Assembly: GCF_000209735.1 (NCBI RefSeq)
Contig: NC_021002.1
Location: forward strand, 498-64,497
From: Mycoplasmopsis fermentans PG18
Lineage (GTDB): Bacteria; Bacillota_I; Bacilli_A; Mycoplasmatales; Metamycoplasmataceae
Length of the DNA stretch: 64,000 bases
Direction of reading: 5' to 3'
The notes under the pieces were generated by a model, which was not told the origin of the DNA, ran no database searches, and saw only the letters and a list, made by a program, of their open reading frames with translations. Positions 21,039-30,862 of this stretch are shown one piece after another (positions within the stretch are counted from its first letter, which is position 1; every line of letters begins with the position of its first letter). The position numbers were made by a program, and so were the translations under genes.

Positions 21039-21503
21039 ATGAAAATGCCAAGCTATAAAGATCTTAATTTTAATATCAAGAGAGAATTAAATAAATTAAA
21101 ACCTAAAAGCTTTGAAGAATGAAAAGAAGCTAAATCAAAAGTTTTTTGCCTTGCCCTTGGTAAATATTTAACCAAAATTAATAGCCACCAACCTGATATA
21201 TTTAAAAATTATTATCAAGTTCTTTTTTATCATTCATTTATTAATTATAAAAGAGAAGAAGAATTATTGTCTATTCTAAAAGCTAAAGGTTACCAAGCTA
21301 AGAGAACAAATCTTAAAATGGATGGCATATATAAAATTGATATAGTGGCAACAAAAGGAAATGAGAAGATTTATATTCAAGTTAAGTTAAACAAACCAAA
21401 AGCTTTAGAATTGAAGAATTTGCATTCATTCTTAAGATCTAAGGCCTTTCAAGGACTAATTGCATGAAAAGAGTCAACTGAGTGAAAATTCAAAGAAATT
21501 TAA
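21039..21503 (+). CDS. PD-(D/E)XK nuclease-like phage protein
   Basis: 154 residues. The C-terminal half carries the nuclease pattern: Asp in GIYKIDIVATKG, then IYIQVKL, matching the D...hxQxK form found in VRR-NUC and restriction-endonuclease-like domains. The N-terminal half (MKMPSYKDLNFNIK...) is helical and basic. Transcribed divergently from the leftward phage operon. The end overlaps the 3' end of hsdS by 14 bases in convergent orientation. Roles such as recombination nuclease, Holliday-junction resolvase or defence are possible; catalytic set incomplete by eye. Confidence 0.55.
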
Positions 21504-22416
21504 CATTTTTTAACATATTTAAAATTTTGATATAAAATAAAGTTGAAAAGTGAATTGTTTTGTTCACTAAAAATCTTAAATACCAGATATTGACGGGAAT
21601 ATATAGTAGGAATATATAAGGGAATATATTTTTATATAATGTCAATTGTGTTAACAATTTGTTATATTTAACTATAATTTTTAATTGTTCTTCAATAGAG
21701 GGAACTGGAATAAAAAACAATTTTATGAGCTCTATTGAAATATTATCATTTGTAGAATTTTTATTTTTTCTGATAATTTTTGATATTAGTTCACTTTTCA
21801 TAACAATATCTACATAATCAGGTAACATTTCATTTAATATTTTTATATTGCCAACTCTTTGATTTACAAGAATTTTTTCTTTTAATTCTTTAATTAATAA
21901 AGATTTACCAACTGTTCCACCTGTCATACAAATAACAATGTTTTTATTATTTAAAAAATAATCAAACATTTTACTTTCATATTTATAATAAACAATATTG
22001 TTATTTTTTAAACCACGTTCATCAAAATCAGATATTCTTAATATTCTTATACCATTTTCCTTTGACACAAATTCTGAACTTTTAAAAGCAAATCCTCCAT
22101 TGATAATTGAAATATTTTTTAATCTTACTCACATTCAATTCTCTGGTATTTCAAAAGGCAATTCTTCAGTAATATCTTTAATATTTTTGCCTATCTTCTC
22201 ATAATAATGATTATCCTCACCTTTAAAAATGAAAGATTCTTGTTTATCTTTCTTTATTTTTCCTTCTTTAATTAATTTTTGTTTTTCTTGATAAATTCTC
22301 TCAATAAGTTTGCTAGCAGGCTCATCATTTGGATCTTGTTTAACTAATTTTCCTTGAATAGCCAATTGAAGAATAGATTTTCTCAATTGTTCTGCTGTAA
22401 GTCTATTAATCTTCAT
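21490..22416 (-). CDS. hsdS: Type I restriction specificity subunit HsdS, one TRD, chimeric C-terminus
   Basis: HsdS directs the methylase and nuclease to their DNA target. 308 residues here; the family normally has about 400 with two target-recognition domains. The N-terminus (LTAEQLRKSILQLAIQGKLV) is the standard one, followed by the linker ending PFEIPENWMWVRL and one recognition domain (about 100-230) with VICMTGGTVGKS and NQRVGNIK. The first conserved spacer PVPSIEEQLKIIVKYNKLL ends near residue 258; the last 50 residues are hydrophobic, unrelated to HsdS and encoded by prophage control DNA. The ATG overlaps the hsdM stop. Activity as a half-subunit dimer is possible. Confidence 0.85.
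21595..21645. promoter_or_regulatory. Tandem GGGAATATAT operator-like array at the right prophage end
   Basis: GGGAATATATAG (21595), AGGAATATATAAG (21608) and GGGAATATATT (21620) stand 12-13 bases apart, followed by ATGTCAA, as in the promoter at 20973-21001. The array is translated as part of the hsdS tail, which shows that this tail is prophage DNA. Confidence 0.45.
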
Positions 22417-23908
22417 TTAAAATCCTTGTTATTTCTGCTAGTATTTTATCTATTTCATCATTTAAAGTTTTTCTTTTTTCTCGATATTGAGAGATTAGTT
22501 CCATTGGTTCTAATATTTCTTCTTCTTCATGAGGAAATTGGCATAAATCTAAATCATAATTTCTATTAATAATTTCTTGTTTTGAATATTTTTTAGCCTT
22601 TGGGAATTCATCAATTATTATTTCTTCTCTATTATCTCATCATTTAATGACTTGATCAAAATGTTCTAATTGTATTGGTTTCGTTTTAGAAAAGTTTTTA
22701 TATCCTTCTGGCATATCCATTCTATAGAATCAAACTTCTTCAGTTGGATGAGTGTGATCAAAAAACAAAATATTTGTTGTTATTGAAGTATATGGAGCAA
22801 AAACACTATGCGGCATTCTAATAATGGTGTGTAAATTAAATTCTTTTAATAATTTAGTTTTTATTGCAACTTTTGCATTATCTGCTCCAAATAAAAAACC
22901 ATCAGGCAATATAACTGCACAACGTCCTTTTTTCTTTAAACGATACATAATAACGTTCATAAATAAATCTGCAGTTTCACTACTTCTTAAATCAGCTGGA
23001 AAATTATTTTTTACAGCTTCTTTTTCTGAACCACCATATGGGGGATTCATTAAGATAATGTCGAATTTATCAGCTTCAGTATAATCTTGTACTCTTTTTT
23101 CTAAAGAATTATCATGAAATATTTTTGGTTCATCTACATCATGAATTAACATATTAGTAATACATAAAAGATATGGCAATGGTTTTTTCTCAATGCCATA
23201 GACTGAATTATCATATAAGTTTTCATCTTCAACTGTTTTCTTTTGATCCTCTAAATGCTTCAATGAAGATGTTAAGAATCCACCTGTTCCGCAAGCAAAA
23301 TCTGCAATTTTTTCTCCTAATTTTGGATTAATCATTTTAACCATAAAATCAGTTACTGCTCTTGGTGTATAAAATTCACCTGCATTTCCAGCACTTTGCA
23401 AGCTTTTTAAAATAGTTTCATATATAGTACCAAACTCATGTTTTTCTTTATAGTCAGCAAAATCTAATTCATTAATTACATTAATAACTTGTCTTAATAA
23501 AACACCGTCCTTCATATAATTTTGTGCATCTTCAAAGACAAATCTTGCAATTTTTTGTTTTAAAATAGTATGTTCATTAATTCCATAAAAAGCTTGTTCG
23601 CCATTGCTCAGTGTAACAGTTTCTCCTTTTAAAAAAGGAAAAAGTTTATTATTAACTAAATCTAATAGCTTTTCGCCTGTAATTACATTGTTGCTATGAT
23701 CATCAGTTGCTCATGTGCTTCATTTTAGTTCATTTGGTATTAAGCTTTTATAATCTTTATCTATGAATTCTCATTCTCTTTCTTTTGCATCATATACTTT
23801 AAGAAAAAACATTCAAGTCATTTGACTAATACGTTGAGCATCGCCATCAACACCTGCATCGTTTCTCATAATATCTTGAATTCTTTTAATTAAATTTCCA
23901 ATAGCCAT
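22406..23908 (-). CDS. hsdM: Type I restriction-modification DNA methyltransferase HsdM
   Basis: N6-adenine methyltransferase subunit, 500 residues. The N-terminal HsdM domain (MAIGNLIKRIQDIMRNDAGV) is followed by the region GEFYTPRAVTDFMVKM, the AdoMet motif I ADFACGTGGF (about 215-224) and the catalytic motif IV NPPYGG (about 292-297). GIEKKPLPYLLCITNM lies between. All features are intact and the length is normal. ATTGGCAAAATG with GGAG defines the start 18 bases after the hsdR stop. Middle gene of hsdR-hsdM-hsdS; overlap with hsdS indicates coupled translation. Confidence 0.93.
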
Positions 23909-23926
23909 TTTGCCAATTCTCCTTTT

Positions 23927-26314
23927 TTATACTATATAAAGTGCTTTTTGAATTTCTTTAACAGTCTGAATATATTGTTCTTTTCCACCAAAAAGTTTAG
24001 CAATTTTTAAAGGACCGCCAAATTGTTCAAATTCTTTTAATCTCAAATTATTGTTATCTGTTAATTCATCAATGACTTCTTCTTGATATTTATTTATAAG
24101 AATTTGTAAAATTTTTCTACATGTTTCAACATTTTGTCTTTCTATTATTTGAACAACTTTTTTATTATTTACTCTTTCAGATCTTTTTAGTAATTTTGAT
24201 CCATATGCAATGCTACAGATTAAATCGAAATCATCAAAATCTCTTGGATAAATATTTCTTAAGTTTTCAATTAAAATGCCTTTGCTCATTAATTCTTGAA
24301 TTATGGTAGATCTTGTTTTATTACTAGTTCAATATTTAACAAAATCTTGAATAGTGTTATAGTTTTTTAAAACATTTCTTTTTACAAAATCTTCAATAGG
24401 TTCAATAATTAATTTTCCTTCATCATCATAATAGTTTACTTTTTTGTAGATTAATTCAACATCTACACCATTAACATATATTTTCTTTCTTCTATTGCTT
24501 TTATTTTGTTCTGAGTTTTCTTTTCAGACTAATCCCTCATCAACTAATTCATATTCTTTTTTTGTTTCTTGTTTTGCTTTTTTATTTCTAAGAATTTCAG
24601 GATTAAAAAATTCTTCTTGGATTGCTGGGCCATTAAAATCAGGATCAGCAAATAATTTAGTAGCATTTTTAAAGTCTAAAATAGTGAAATACAATTTGTT
24701 TTTATGTTTATCTTTAGGATCATCAAATTCTTTAATTCTGGTGCCTCGGCCAATTATTTGTTTAAATTTAGTCATACCATTTTCACCAAAAGTATTATCA
24801 AGTGCAATAACACGACACAATTTACAATTGACACCTGTAGTCATAAGTTCACTGGTTGTAACTATTGTTGGATATAGCTCATTATCATCAATGAAATTAT
24901 CTAATTGTTTTTTACCTTCTTCATTGTCACCAGTAATACGAACAATATATCTATGATCTTTGGCCATCATATCACTATTGTAGTGAACTAAAGCTTGTCT
25001 CATTCTCTCAGCATGTTCTATGTCGTCACAAAATACAATTGTTTTTGCATATCTATTGTTAATTGATTTTAAATAATCGGTAATTTTTTTAGCTACCTCC
25101 TTTGTTCTTTCTTCTATTACAATAGTTTTATCAAAATCCTTTACATTGTATTCATTGTCTTCCACTATTTCACCATATTTATCTCTTTTATCTTTTTCTG
25201 GTCTATAGCCAAAAACATCTGTATTTATACCAAATTTAACAACTTTGTAAGGAGCTAAATAACCATCTTCAATACCTTCTTTAAGTGAATATGTATAAAT
25301 TGGTTCACCAAAATAATCTATATTTGATACTTCAGCAGTCTCTTTAGGAGTTGCAGTTAATCCAATTTTAGTAGCAGAATCAAAATAATTTAATATTTCT
25401 CTTCATTTAGAATCTTCACTTGCACTACCTCTGTGACATTCATCAACAATTATTAAATCGAAAAAGTCTGGTTTAAAGCTTTCTTTTAATTTTTTGAGTG
25501 AATCTTCGGAGCCATTTTCAGATAATTGTTGATATAGAGATAAATAAATTTCATAAGATGTGTCCATATTTCTTTTTGAAACTTTAACCATACTATTTTT
25601 GAAAGGTTTAAAATCCCCTATTATAGTTTGATCAATCAAAATATTTCTATCAGCTAAATATAAAATTTTCTTTTTTAAACCAGATTTTCACAATCTCCAG
25701 ATTATTTGAAAAGCAACATATGTTTTACCTGTGCCAGTGGCCATAACTAGTAAAATTCTATCTTTTCCTTTAGCAACAGCGTCTACTGTATCATTTATGG
25801 CTCTTTTTTGATAATATCTAGGAATATGAGAATTTTGTCCATAATAATAAGGAGTGGAAATTATTTTTTCTAAAGCCTTATTTTCCTTGATTTCTTCACC
25901 ATATGTCATCTCAAATAATTCATCGGGCGTGAAAAATTCATCTAACCCTATTGTTTTCTCTATTCCTGTTTTCATATCATAAAATCGAAAATTGTTACCA
26001 TTTGATGTAAAAACAAAACGAACGCCCAACCTTTTAGCATAATTTTGAGCTTGGAGTAATCCGTCGCCTTCTTTATGATCTTCACCTTTTGCTTCAATAA
26101 TTGCGAGCGGTGAACCATCTCCATTGTAATTCAACAAATAATCAATTCTTTTTGCTTTTAGTTTTTTAGCCTCACCATTTTCGAAAATCACTTTTCCAGC
26201 AGAAATATAATATTCCATATTTATGAAATTTTTATCTCAACCAGCTCTTTCTAAAGCTGGTGTTATAAAACGTAATTTTACTTCTTCTTCATTTATAGTA
26301 TTTTTTTTATTCAT
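23927..26314 (-). CDS. hsdR: Type I restriction endonuclease subunit HsdR
   Basis: 795 residues; translocates DNA by ATP hydrolysis and cleaves unmodified DNA. The nuclease site is near residues 50-80 (KRIDYLLNY..., [10 protein letters not shown]...ExK). Helicase motif [13 protein letters not shown] is near 195-205, motif [11 protein letters not shown] near 280, motif III GLTATP near 310 and motif [13 protein letters not shown] near 500. The C-terminal part binds the HsdM/HsdS core. Type EcoAI/EcoEI-like layout. An A8 run in codons 3-5 makes the start prone to slippage. First gene of its operon. Confidence 0.92.
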
Positions 26315-26614
26315 CTTAATAACCTCATTTAAATAAATTCCTATAATATATAATTATAAGAAGTATTATTATTAATATAATTTTATCATTTAAAGGACAA
26401 AATTAGAATGATAATTTTATTAAAACATTTAAAATATAAAGAGAATATACAAAATTATCAACACAAAAAAACTTTTTATTTTGTAATAAAATAACTTGTT
26501 TTAAATTATTTTTTTGAAATTTTCTATTTTATAGTAACAAAAACATCAAATGGTTAGCCACACTAACCAGTTCATTTTTTTCTTATTCAATTTAAAAAAA
26601 GATAAAATAAATAT
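26315..26614. other. Divergent intergenic region between hsdR and fic, with hairpin
   Basis: Promoter-like TATAAT boxes occur around 26342-26352. TGGTTA-GCCACAC-TAACCA (26551-26569) is followed by a run of seven T on the plus strand, an intrinsic terminator shape with no gene in front of it; it lies 30 bases before fic. It could end a short RNA or attenuate fic. Otherwise nothing was seen. Confidence 0.4.
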
Positions 26615-27151
26615 ATGAAAAATTCAATAGATCAAAAAAGTAAAATAAAGGCTTATAACTTATTTGACTTAATAATAGAAGATAAATTAGAAATAGGCAC
26701 CACTAAAAGTTTAATGCAAATTCATGGTTATTTATTTGGTGGTCTTTATTCTTTTGCTGGTCAAATTAGAAAAAAAGATATTTCAAAAGGTGGCTTCAGA
26801 TTTGCTAATTCTACATATTTAAATGAAACACTTAAAAATATTGAAAATATGCCCGAAAGTAATTTGGAGCAAATAATAGATAAATATATTGAAATGAATA
26901 TAGCGCATCCATTTCTAGAAGGCAATGGACGAAGTACTAGAATTTGATTAGACTTAATGCTAAAAAAGAATTTACAAAAAGTTGTTGATTGAAGTTTAAT
27001 AAATAAATTTGATTATTTACAAGCTATGCAAGAGAGCCCTTATGATGATACAAAAATTAAAAATTTAATTAAAAAATCATTAACCGATAAGATTAATGAT
27101 CGCGAATTATTTATGAAGGGGATTGATTATTCTTACTACTATGAAGAGTAA
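26615..27151 (+). CDS. fic: Fic/DOC family protein (predicted AMP transferase)
   Basis: This protein has 178 residues. The Fic motif [12 protein letters not shown] stands at residues 98-109, with the catalytic His98 and the phosphate-binding GNGR loop intact. The preceding [17 protein letters not shown] (about 37-53) matches the Fic fold entry. Such enzymes usually transfer AMP from ATP to a target hydroxyl and often act as toxins; the inhibitory (S/T)xxxE(G/N) helix was not found in the protein, and no separate antitoxin is next to it. The gene lies beside the type I restriction genes. A terminator overlaps its last codons. A start at ATG 26615 is preceded by AAAGATAAAAT, not a strong ribosome site. 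Confidence 0.85.
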
Positions 27152-27160
27152 TCTTTTTTT
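27125..27160 (+). terminator. Terminator overlapping the end of fic
   Basis: GATTATTCTT and AAGAGTAATC pair (one wobble) around ACTACTATG and are followed by seven T; the stop codon lies inside the stem. Confidence 0.65.
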
Positions 27161-27181
27161 ATGTTTCAATTTATTTAAAAG

Positions 27182-27208
27182 ACCTGTTTTATAGGTTTTT
27201 TAGTAAAA
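27182..27208. terminator. Hairpin between convergent fic and the orphan gene
   Basis: ACCTGTTTTATAGGT with T-rich flank; read leftward it gives CCTATAAAACAGG then T-run. It can end the leftward 402-residue gene. Confidence 0.5.
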
Positions 27209-27217
27209 AATCAAATA

Positions 27218-28426
27218 TTAAATAGTATCTAAATACATTTGATTATTTATGTCTTCTAAAGGTTCTCTAATTTCCTTTTTAGGTACTAGTCAATGGCTTG
27301 AAAATAAGAAATTTAAAATAGTTAAATTTATAATTCCGGTAACTATTATTCAGTCCATTCTAATTTCAACATTTGAATAATCATCAAATTTGAAATTATT
27401 GTCAACTAAATAATTAATTTGGTCATATTTGTATCATAAATCTCGATAAAAAGGATTGCCATAAACAAAGTAAATTAATAATGACTCATCAGTAAATTCA
27501 CTAAGATAAAACAACATATCATGTCAAGGTTTACCACCTAAAGAACTTTTAGATATATCTTCATTTCTAACTAAATCACATAAATTAGCAAGAATCATAT
27601 TATTTATATCCATTAAATCTTTATATAATCTGGCATATTTAATATTTGCTAAATTACCTTTTAGTTTATATCTATAGTCACTTTTGTCACCTACTTCTTT
27701 ATTTTTAATTGCTTCTTTAACTTTGTCGAATAATTCCTTAGGTTTAATTTCTTTCATACAATTAATTGTTTGAGTGTAATACTTTTTAAAGTTTTTGATG
27801 AAGAATTCAGTATTAAATTCATTACATTTAGCTTCTTTATTACTATCAAATTTATTAAGAACTGCTCATTTTATATGACTATATTCAATTTTGTCTAATG
27901 TGTTTTCTTCTAATTTCAAGTAAGAATTTAAAAGCTTTTTTATTTCTGAATTAGCAATTTGTCCACTATTAAATTTAGTTTCACTTTTTTTGTGTTGATC
28001 ATAATATCAAGAACCAAATTCTTTTAAATCTTCTTCATAAAAAGTGTAATCTAAAAATAATTGTTCTGTTCATTCTGGAATTAAATGAATTTCAACATCC
28101 TTGTCACTAATTACATTAACACGTGGAATATCTATTTGAAAGTTTTTTCTTCCTAAATCAGCTTTTAAAGTTTTTTCATTATTTAGAAATTCAATAAAGT
28201 CTTCTCTGATAGTTAAACTATTTGCTCAATTAAGATATCAAATACTTTTACCTTTTGAATCACAAAGTTGATAAGCCACTACTTTAGATGTTTTTTTGTT
28301 GCCTATTTCGCGTTTTATATAATTTCTAACTTCTTCATACATTTCTAATTCATATTCTTCCATGATGTCGCAACCAACTTCATCATTAATGTCATCTGAA
28401 GTTATAATATTAAATAGTTTTTTCAT
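27218..28426 (-). CDS. Hypothetical protein beside the restriction/Fic genes
   Basis: 402 residues, no recognised family. It begins MKKLFNIITSDDINDEV, is mixed and acidic up to about residue 120, lysine-rich and helical to 270, and has one hydrophobic segment near residues 363-385 (IIVTGIINLTILNFLF) that could be a C-terminal membrane anchor. Ribosome site AGAGAGG. TGA codons are Trp. It stands alone between fic and the rpiR-type gene. Its place next to hsdRMS and fic makes a defence role possible, but nothing in the sequence shows it. Confidence 0.65.
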
Positions 28427-28555
28427 AATTTACCTCTCTTTTTATATAAATTTTAAATAAATTGCAAAATATTTTTTAGAAAAATACATAAATAATCAAA
28501 ATTTAAAAAACAAAAATTTAGATTTTGGATTATTTTAATTTGATAAAATAAAATT

Positions 28556-29356
28556 ATGAAAAGAATAAAGATATTTGACAAAAAATTAGTAGAAAATTAT
28601 AAAGATACATATTCTTATTTAATTAAATGAATTGAAGAAAATCCGCATGAATTTTTAGCTTGCTCTCAACATCAAATTACAGAAAAGATTTATGTATCTC
28701 AATCTTCATTATCTAGATTTACAAAATTTTTAGGTTTTGAATCATATCGTGAATTGCAAATTTATGTTGCACGTAAAGTGGAGCAATTTTTACCAAACGA
28801 AACCTATAAAATTGATGAAATAAAAGATGCAAAAGATTGTATTTTAAAAGTTTTTCAACAATATCAAAATATTTCAAAAGCAGGTTTTAATACAATAGAA
28901 ACTATTCAAATTGAAAAACTTGTTAATAATTTAATCAAATACAAAAAGTTAATTATTTTTGGAATAGGTACTAGTGGAATTATAGGTTCTTATTTAGCCA
29001 AGCAATTAACAAGAATTGGAATAATTTCTGTATGTATAAATTCGATCCATGATTTTAAGGATGCATACAATGAATCAAATAAAGATGATGTTTTTTATAT
29101 CATTATTTCTAAATCATTTAAAAATCATGAAGTTAAAGAAGCTGCAGAAATACTAGATAAAAGCAATTTTAATTTTCAAATATTGACAAGAAACGAAAAT
29201 GTTTCTTATGCAAATTGCACCTCACCAATAATTTATGATTATATTCCTGCACAAAAAAACTTTAATTATGATATTGTGTCAAAATTGTCTTTATTTATGC
29301 TCATAGATATAATTTATATCTACGCCAAAACCTTAATAGACAATAAAAATAAGTAA
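28556..29356 (+). CDS. RpiR-family transcription regulator (HTH + SIS domain)
   Basis: 266 residues. The N-terminal helix-turn-helix is at about 35-62 (ITEKIYVSQSSLSRFTKFLGF), typical of RpiR proteins; the sugar-isomerase (SIS) domain follows from about 120, with IFGIGTSGIIGSYLAKQL as phosphate-sugar loop and IISKSFKNHEV further on. RpiR regulators sense phosphorylated sugars. It stands directly upstream of and in the same direction as the glycosaminoglycan operon; the streptococcal hyaluronate locus also has a dedicated regulator. Likely controls that operon through the palindromes at 29434-29486. Followed by its own terminator. Confidence 0.85.
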
Positions 29357-29382
29357 TTAGTGAATAAAAAATTCAAAAATAG

Positions 29383-29410
29383 TGAAAAAAATTCGGTTTT
29401 TTTCATATTT
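29383..29410 (+). terminator. Terminator after the RpiR-type gene
   Basis: TGAAAAAAA - TTCGG - TTTTTTTCA, a stem of nine pairs whose arm itself supplies the T-run. Confidence 0.65.
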
Positions 29411-29433
29411 TTTTGCATTTTTTGACTTTTTAT

Positions 29434-29486
29434 ATTTCATTACTGAAATTAAATTCCTAGAAAAAAGAGGTCAATATATATATTGA
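29434..29486 (+). promoter_or_regulatory. Two palindromic operator candidates before the glycosaminoglycan operon
   Basis: ATTTCA-TTAC-TGAAAT (29434-29449) has two perfect six-base arms, close in form to sites of RpiR regulators (GAAA/TTTC half-sites). TCAATATATATATTGA (29471-29486) is a perfect 16-base palindrome. Both lie in the only promoter-bearing gap before the operon. Binding by the adjacent RpiR protein is inferred. Confidence 0.5.
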
Positions 29487-29509
29487 TAGAATAAAGTTGA
29501 GGAGGGCAA

Positions 29510-30013
29510 GTGAAAGAAAAATTAGTTAAATACTTAAAAATGACTATTGTTATTTTCTTAGCTGGTAGCCTAATTGGAATTTATTTTCTAAAAACAGGTC
29601 AATTTGAAAATCATAGTCAAAAAATACTTTTAGATAGATTAAGTAATAATTACAACCGTAATTTTGCTTGACTTTCATTAGCTATTTTTGCAATCGGATG
29701 AGTTTTGTGAGAATTCGCTATAGCTAAAAGTGGTAATAAAAATAAAGCTTATGCAGCTATTGCTTTTATAGTTGTTGGAAGCACTTTAAGTTTAAATATC
29801 ATTAACTATATTTGCACTTTTATTGCATTAATCATAATTGTGCTTTTAACAGTTACGTATGTTCCAAAAGTTCAAAAGAAATTGGTTATTGCTGATTTAG
29901 AAGACAACAAGAAAAAAATACAAGAAGATAACCAAAAACTTAAAGAGGCTATTAGCTTTAAGAAAAAAGAAGAAGTTGTTTCTGAACAAGAAACTTATGA
30001 AGACGGAATTTAA
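29510..30013 (+). CDS. Membrane protein, first gene of the glycosaminoglycan operon
   Basis: 167 residues. The start is taken as GTG at 29510 because AGGAGGG lies six bases upstream; the first ATG is ten codons later. Hydrophobic segments at about 10-28, 55-75 and 83-118, then a charged coiled-coil tail (DNKKKIQEDNQKLKEAISF). No family recognised. Position as leader gene of the operon suggests a role in uptake or complex assembly at the membrane. Confidence 0.65.
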
Positions 30014-30022
30014 GGAGATATT

Positions 30023-30862
30023 ATGAGATTTAAAACAACATATGCAGTTTCAGCAAATGAAACATCAAGAATGACAACAGAAGAACTGAGAAGTAATTTC
30101 TTAATTGAAGATTTATTTGAAAGCGGAAAGCTTAATGTTCAATATCTTCACTATGACAGAATAATTGTTGGTGGTGCAACGCCTACATCAAAAGGTTTAA
30201 ATTTAGATGAAGTAGCAAAAGAAATTGCTGCACCATATTTCTGTGAAAGAAGAGAAATAGGAATTATAAACATTGGCAATACTGGTTATATTGAATTTGA
30301 CAATGGAATTGAAAAACTAGAAAATAAAGATGGTTTATATTTACCTGTAGGTAACAAAAAAATTATTTTTAAATCAGCTGATAGTAAAAAACCTGCAAAA
30401 TTTTATTTCTTTTCAACTCAAGGCCTTAAACCACTACCAGTTAGAAAAGTAAATATTAAAGATGCAATTCCAAATAAATTAGGAACACCAGCTGAAAGTA
30501 ATGTTAGAACAATTTACCAATATTTTCATCCAAAAGTATGTCAAACAAATTCACTATTAATGGGGCTTACAATTTTAGAACCTAACAATATGTGAAACAC
30601 AATGCCATGTCATACACATGAAAGAAGAACAGAATGCTACTTATATATAGATGTAGCAGAAGGTCAAAGAGTAATTCACTTAATGGGCAAACCTCAAGAA
30701 ACTAAACACTTAGTTGTTAAAAATGAAGGATTTGTCATTTCGGCTCCTTGAAGTATTCACTCAGGAGTAGGAACAAGTAACTATGCTTTTATTTGAGCAA
30801 TGGGTGGAGAAAATCTTGACTATACAGATATGCAAGGTGTTAAAACAATAGATCTAAAATAG
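30023..30862 (+). CDS. kduI: 5-keto-4-deoxyuronate isomerase KduI
   Basis: This protein has 279 residues, the normal length. It converts 4-deoxy-L-threo-5-hexosulose uronate, released from unsaturated uronates, to 3-deoxy-D-glycero-2,5-hexodiulosonate. The zinc-site block [14 protein letters not shown] (about residues 195-208) and the later SAPWSIHSGVG with the last His ligand are present, and the N-terminal [14 protein letters not shown] region matches the family. Ribosome site AAGGAG. Its stop shares a base with the GTG start of the next gene. Confidence 0.93.

Larger units (their letters stand above)
5870..21650. mobile_element. Prophage, about 15.7 kb, limits approximate
   Basis: Between the ATPase remnant and hsdS lies a block with phage order: helicase, methyltransferase, large terminase, portal, scaffold-like, capsid-like, tail/ejection, fibre and small membrane proteins rightward; tyrosine integrase and small genes leftward. 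Size and the combination helicase + DNA methylase + structural genes + integrase recall the temperate mycoplasma phages MAV1 and phiMFV1 (established knowledge; homology not tested here). The right limit is set near 21645 because conserved hsdS coding stops there and a phage-type control motif begins. The left limit lies somewhere in 5870-6090. I found no convincing att direct repeat, so exact ends are open. All core phage genes have intact frames. Confidence 0.8.

Noticed and set aside
6093-21606. GGGAATATATAG at both prophage ends as att direct repeat
   Set aside because: The same string occurs inside the prophage promoter at 20981 and in tandem at the right end, so it behaves like an operator rather than a recombination core; flanks do not match.
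26340-26614. CRISPR-like or tandem repeat array
   Set aside because: Only AT-rich low-complexity sequence and one hairpin; no regularly spaced repeats here or elsewhere in the window.
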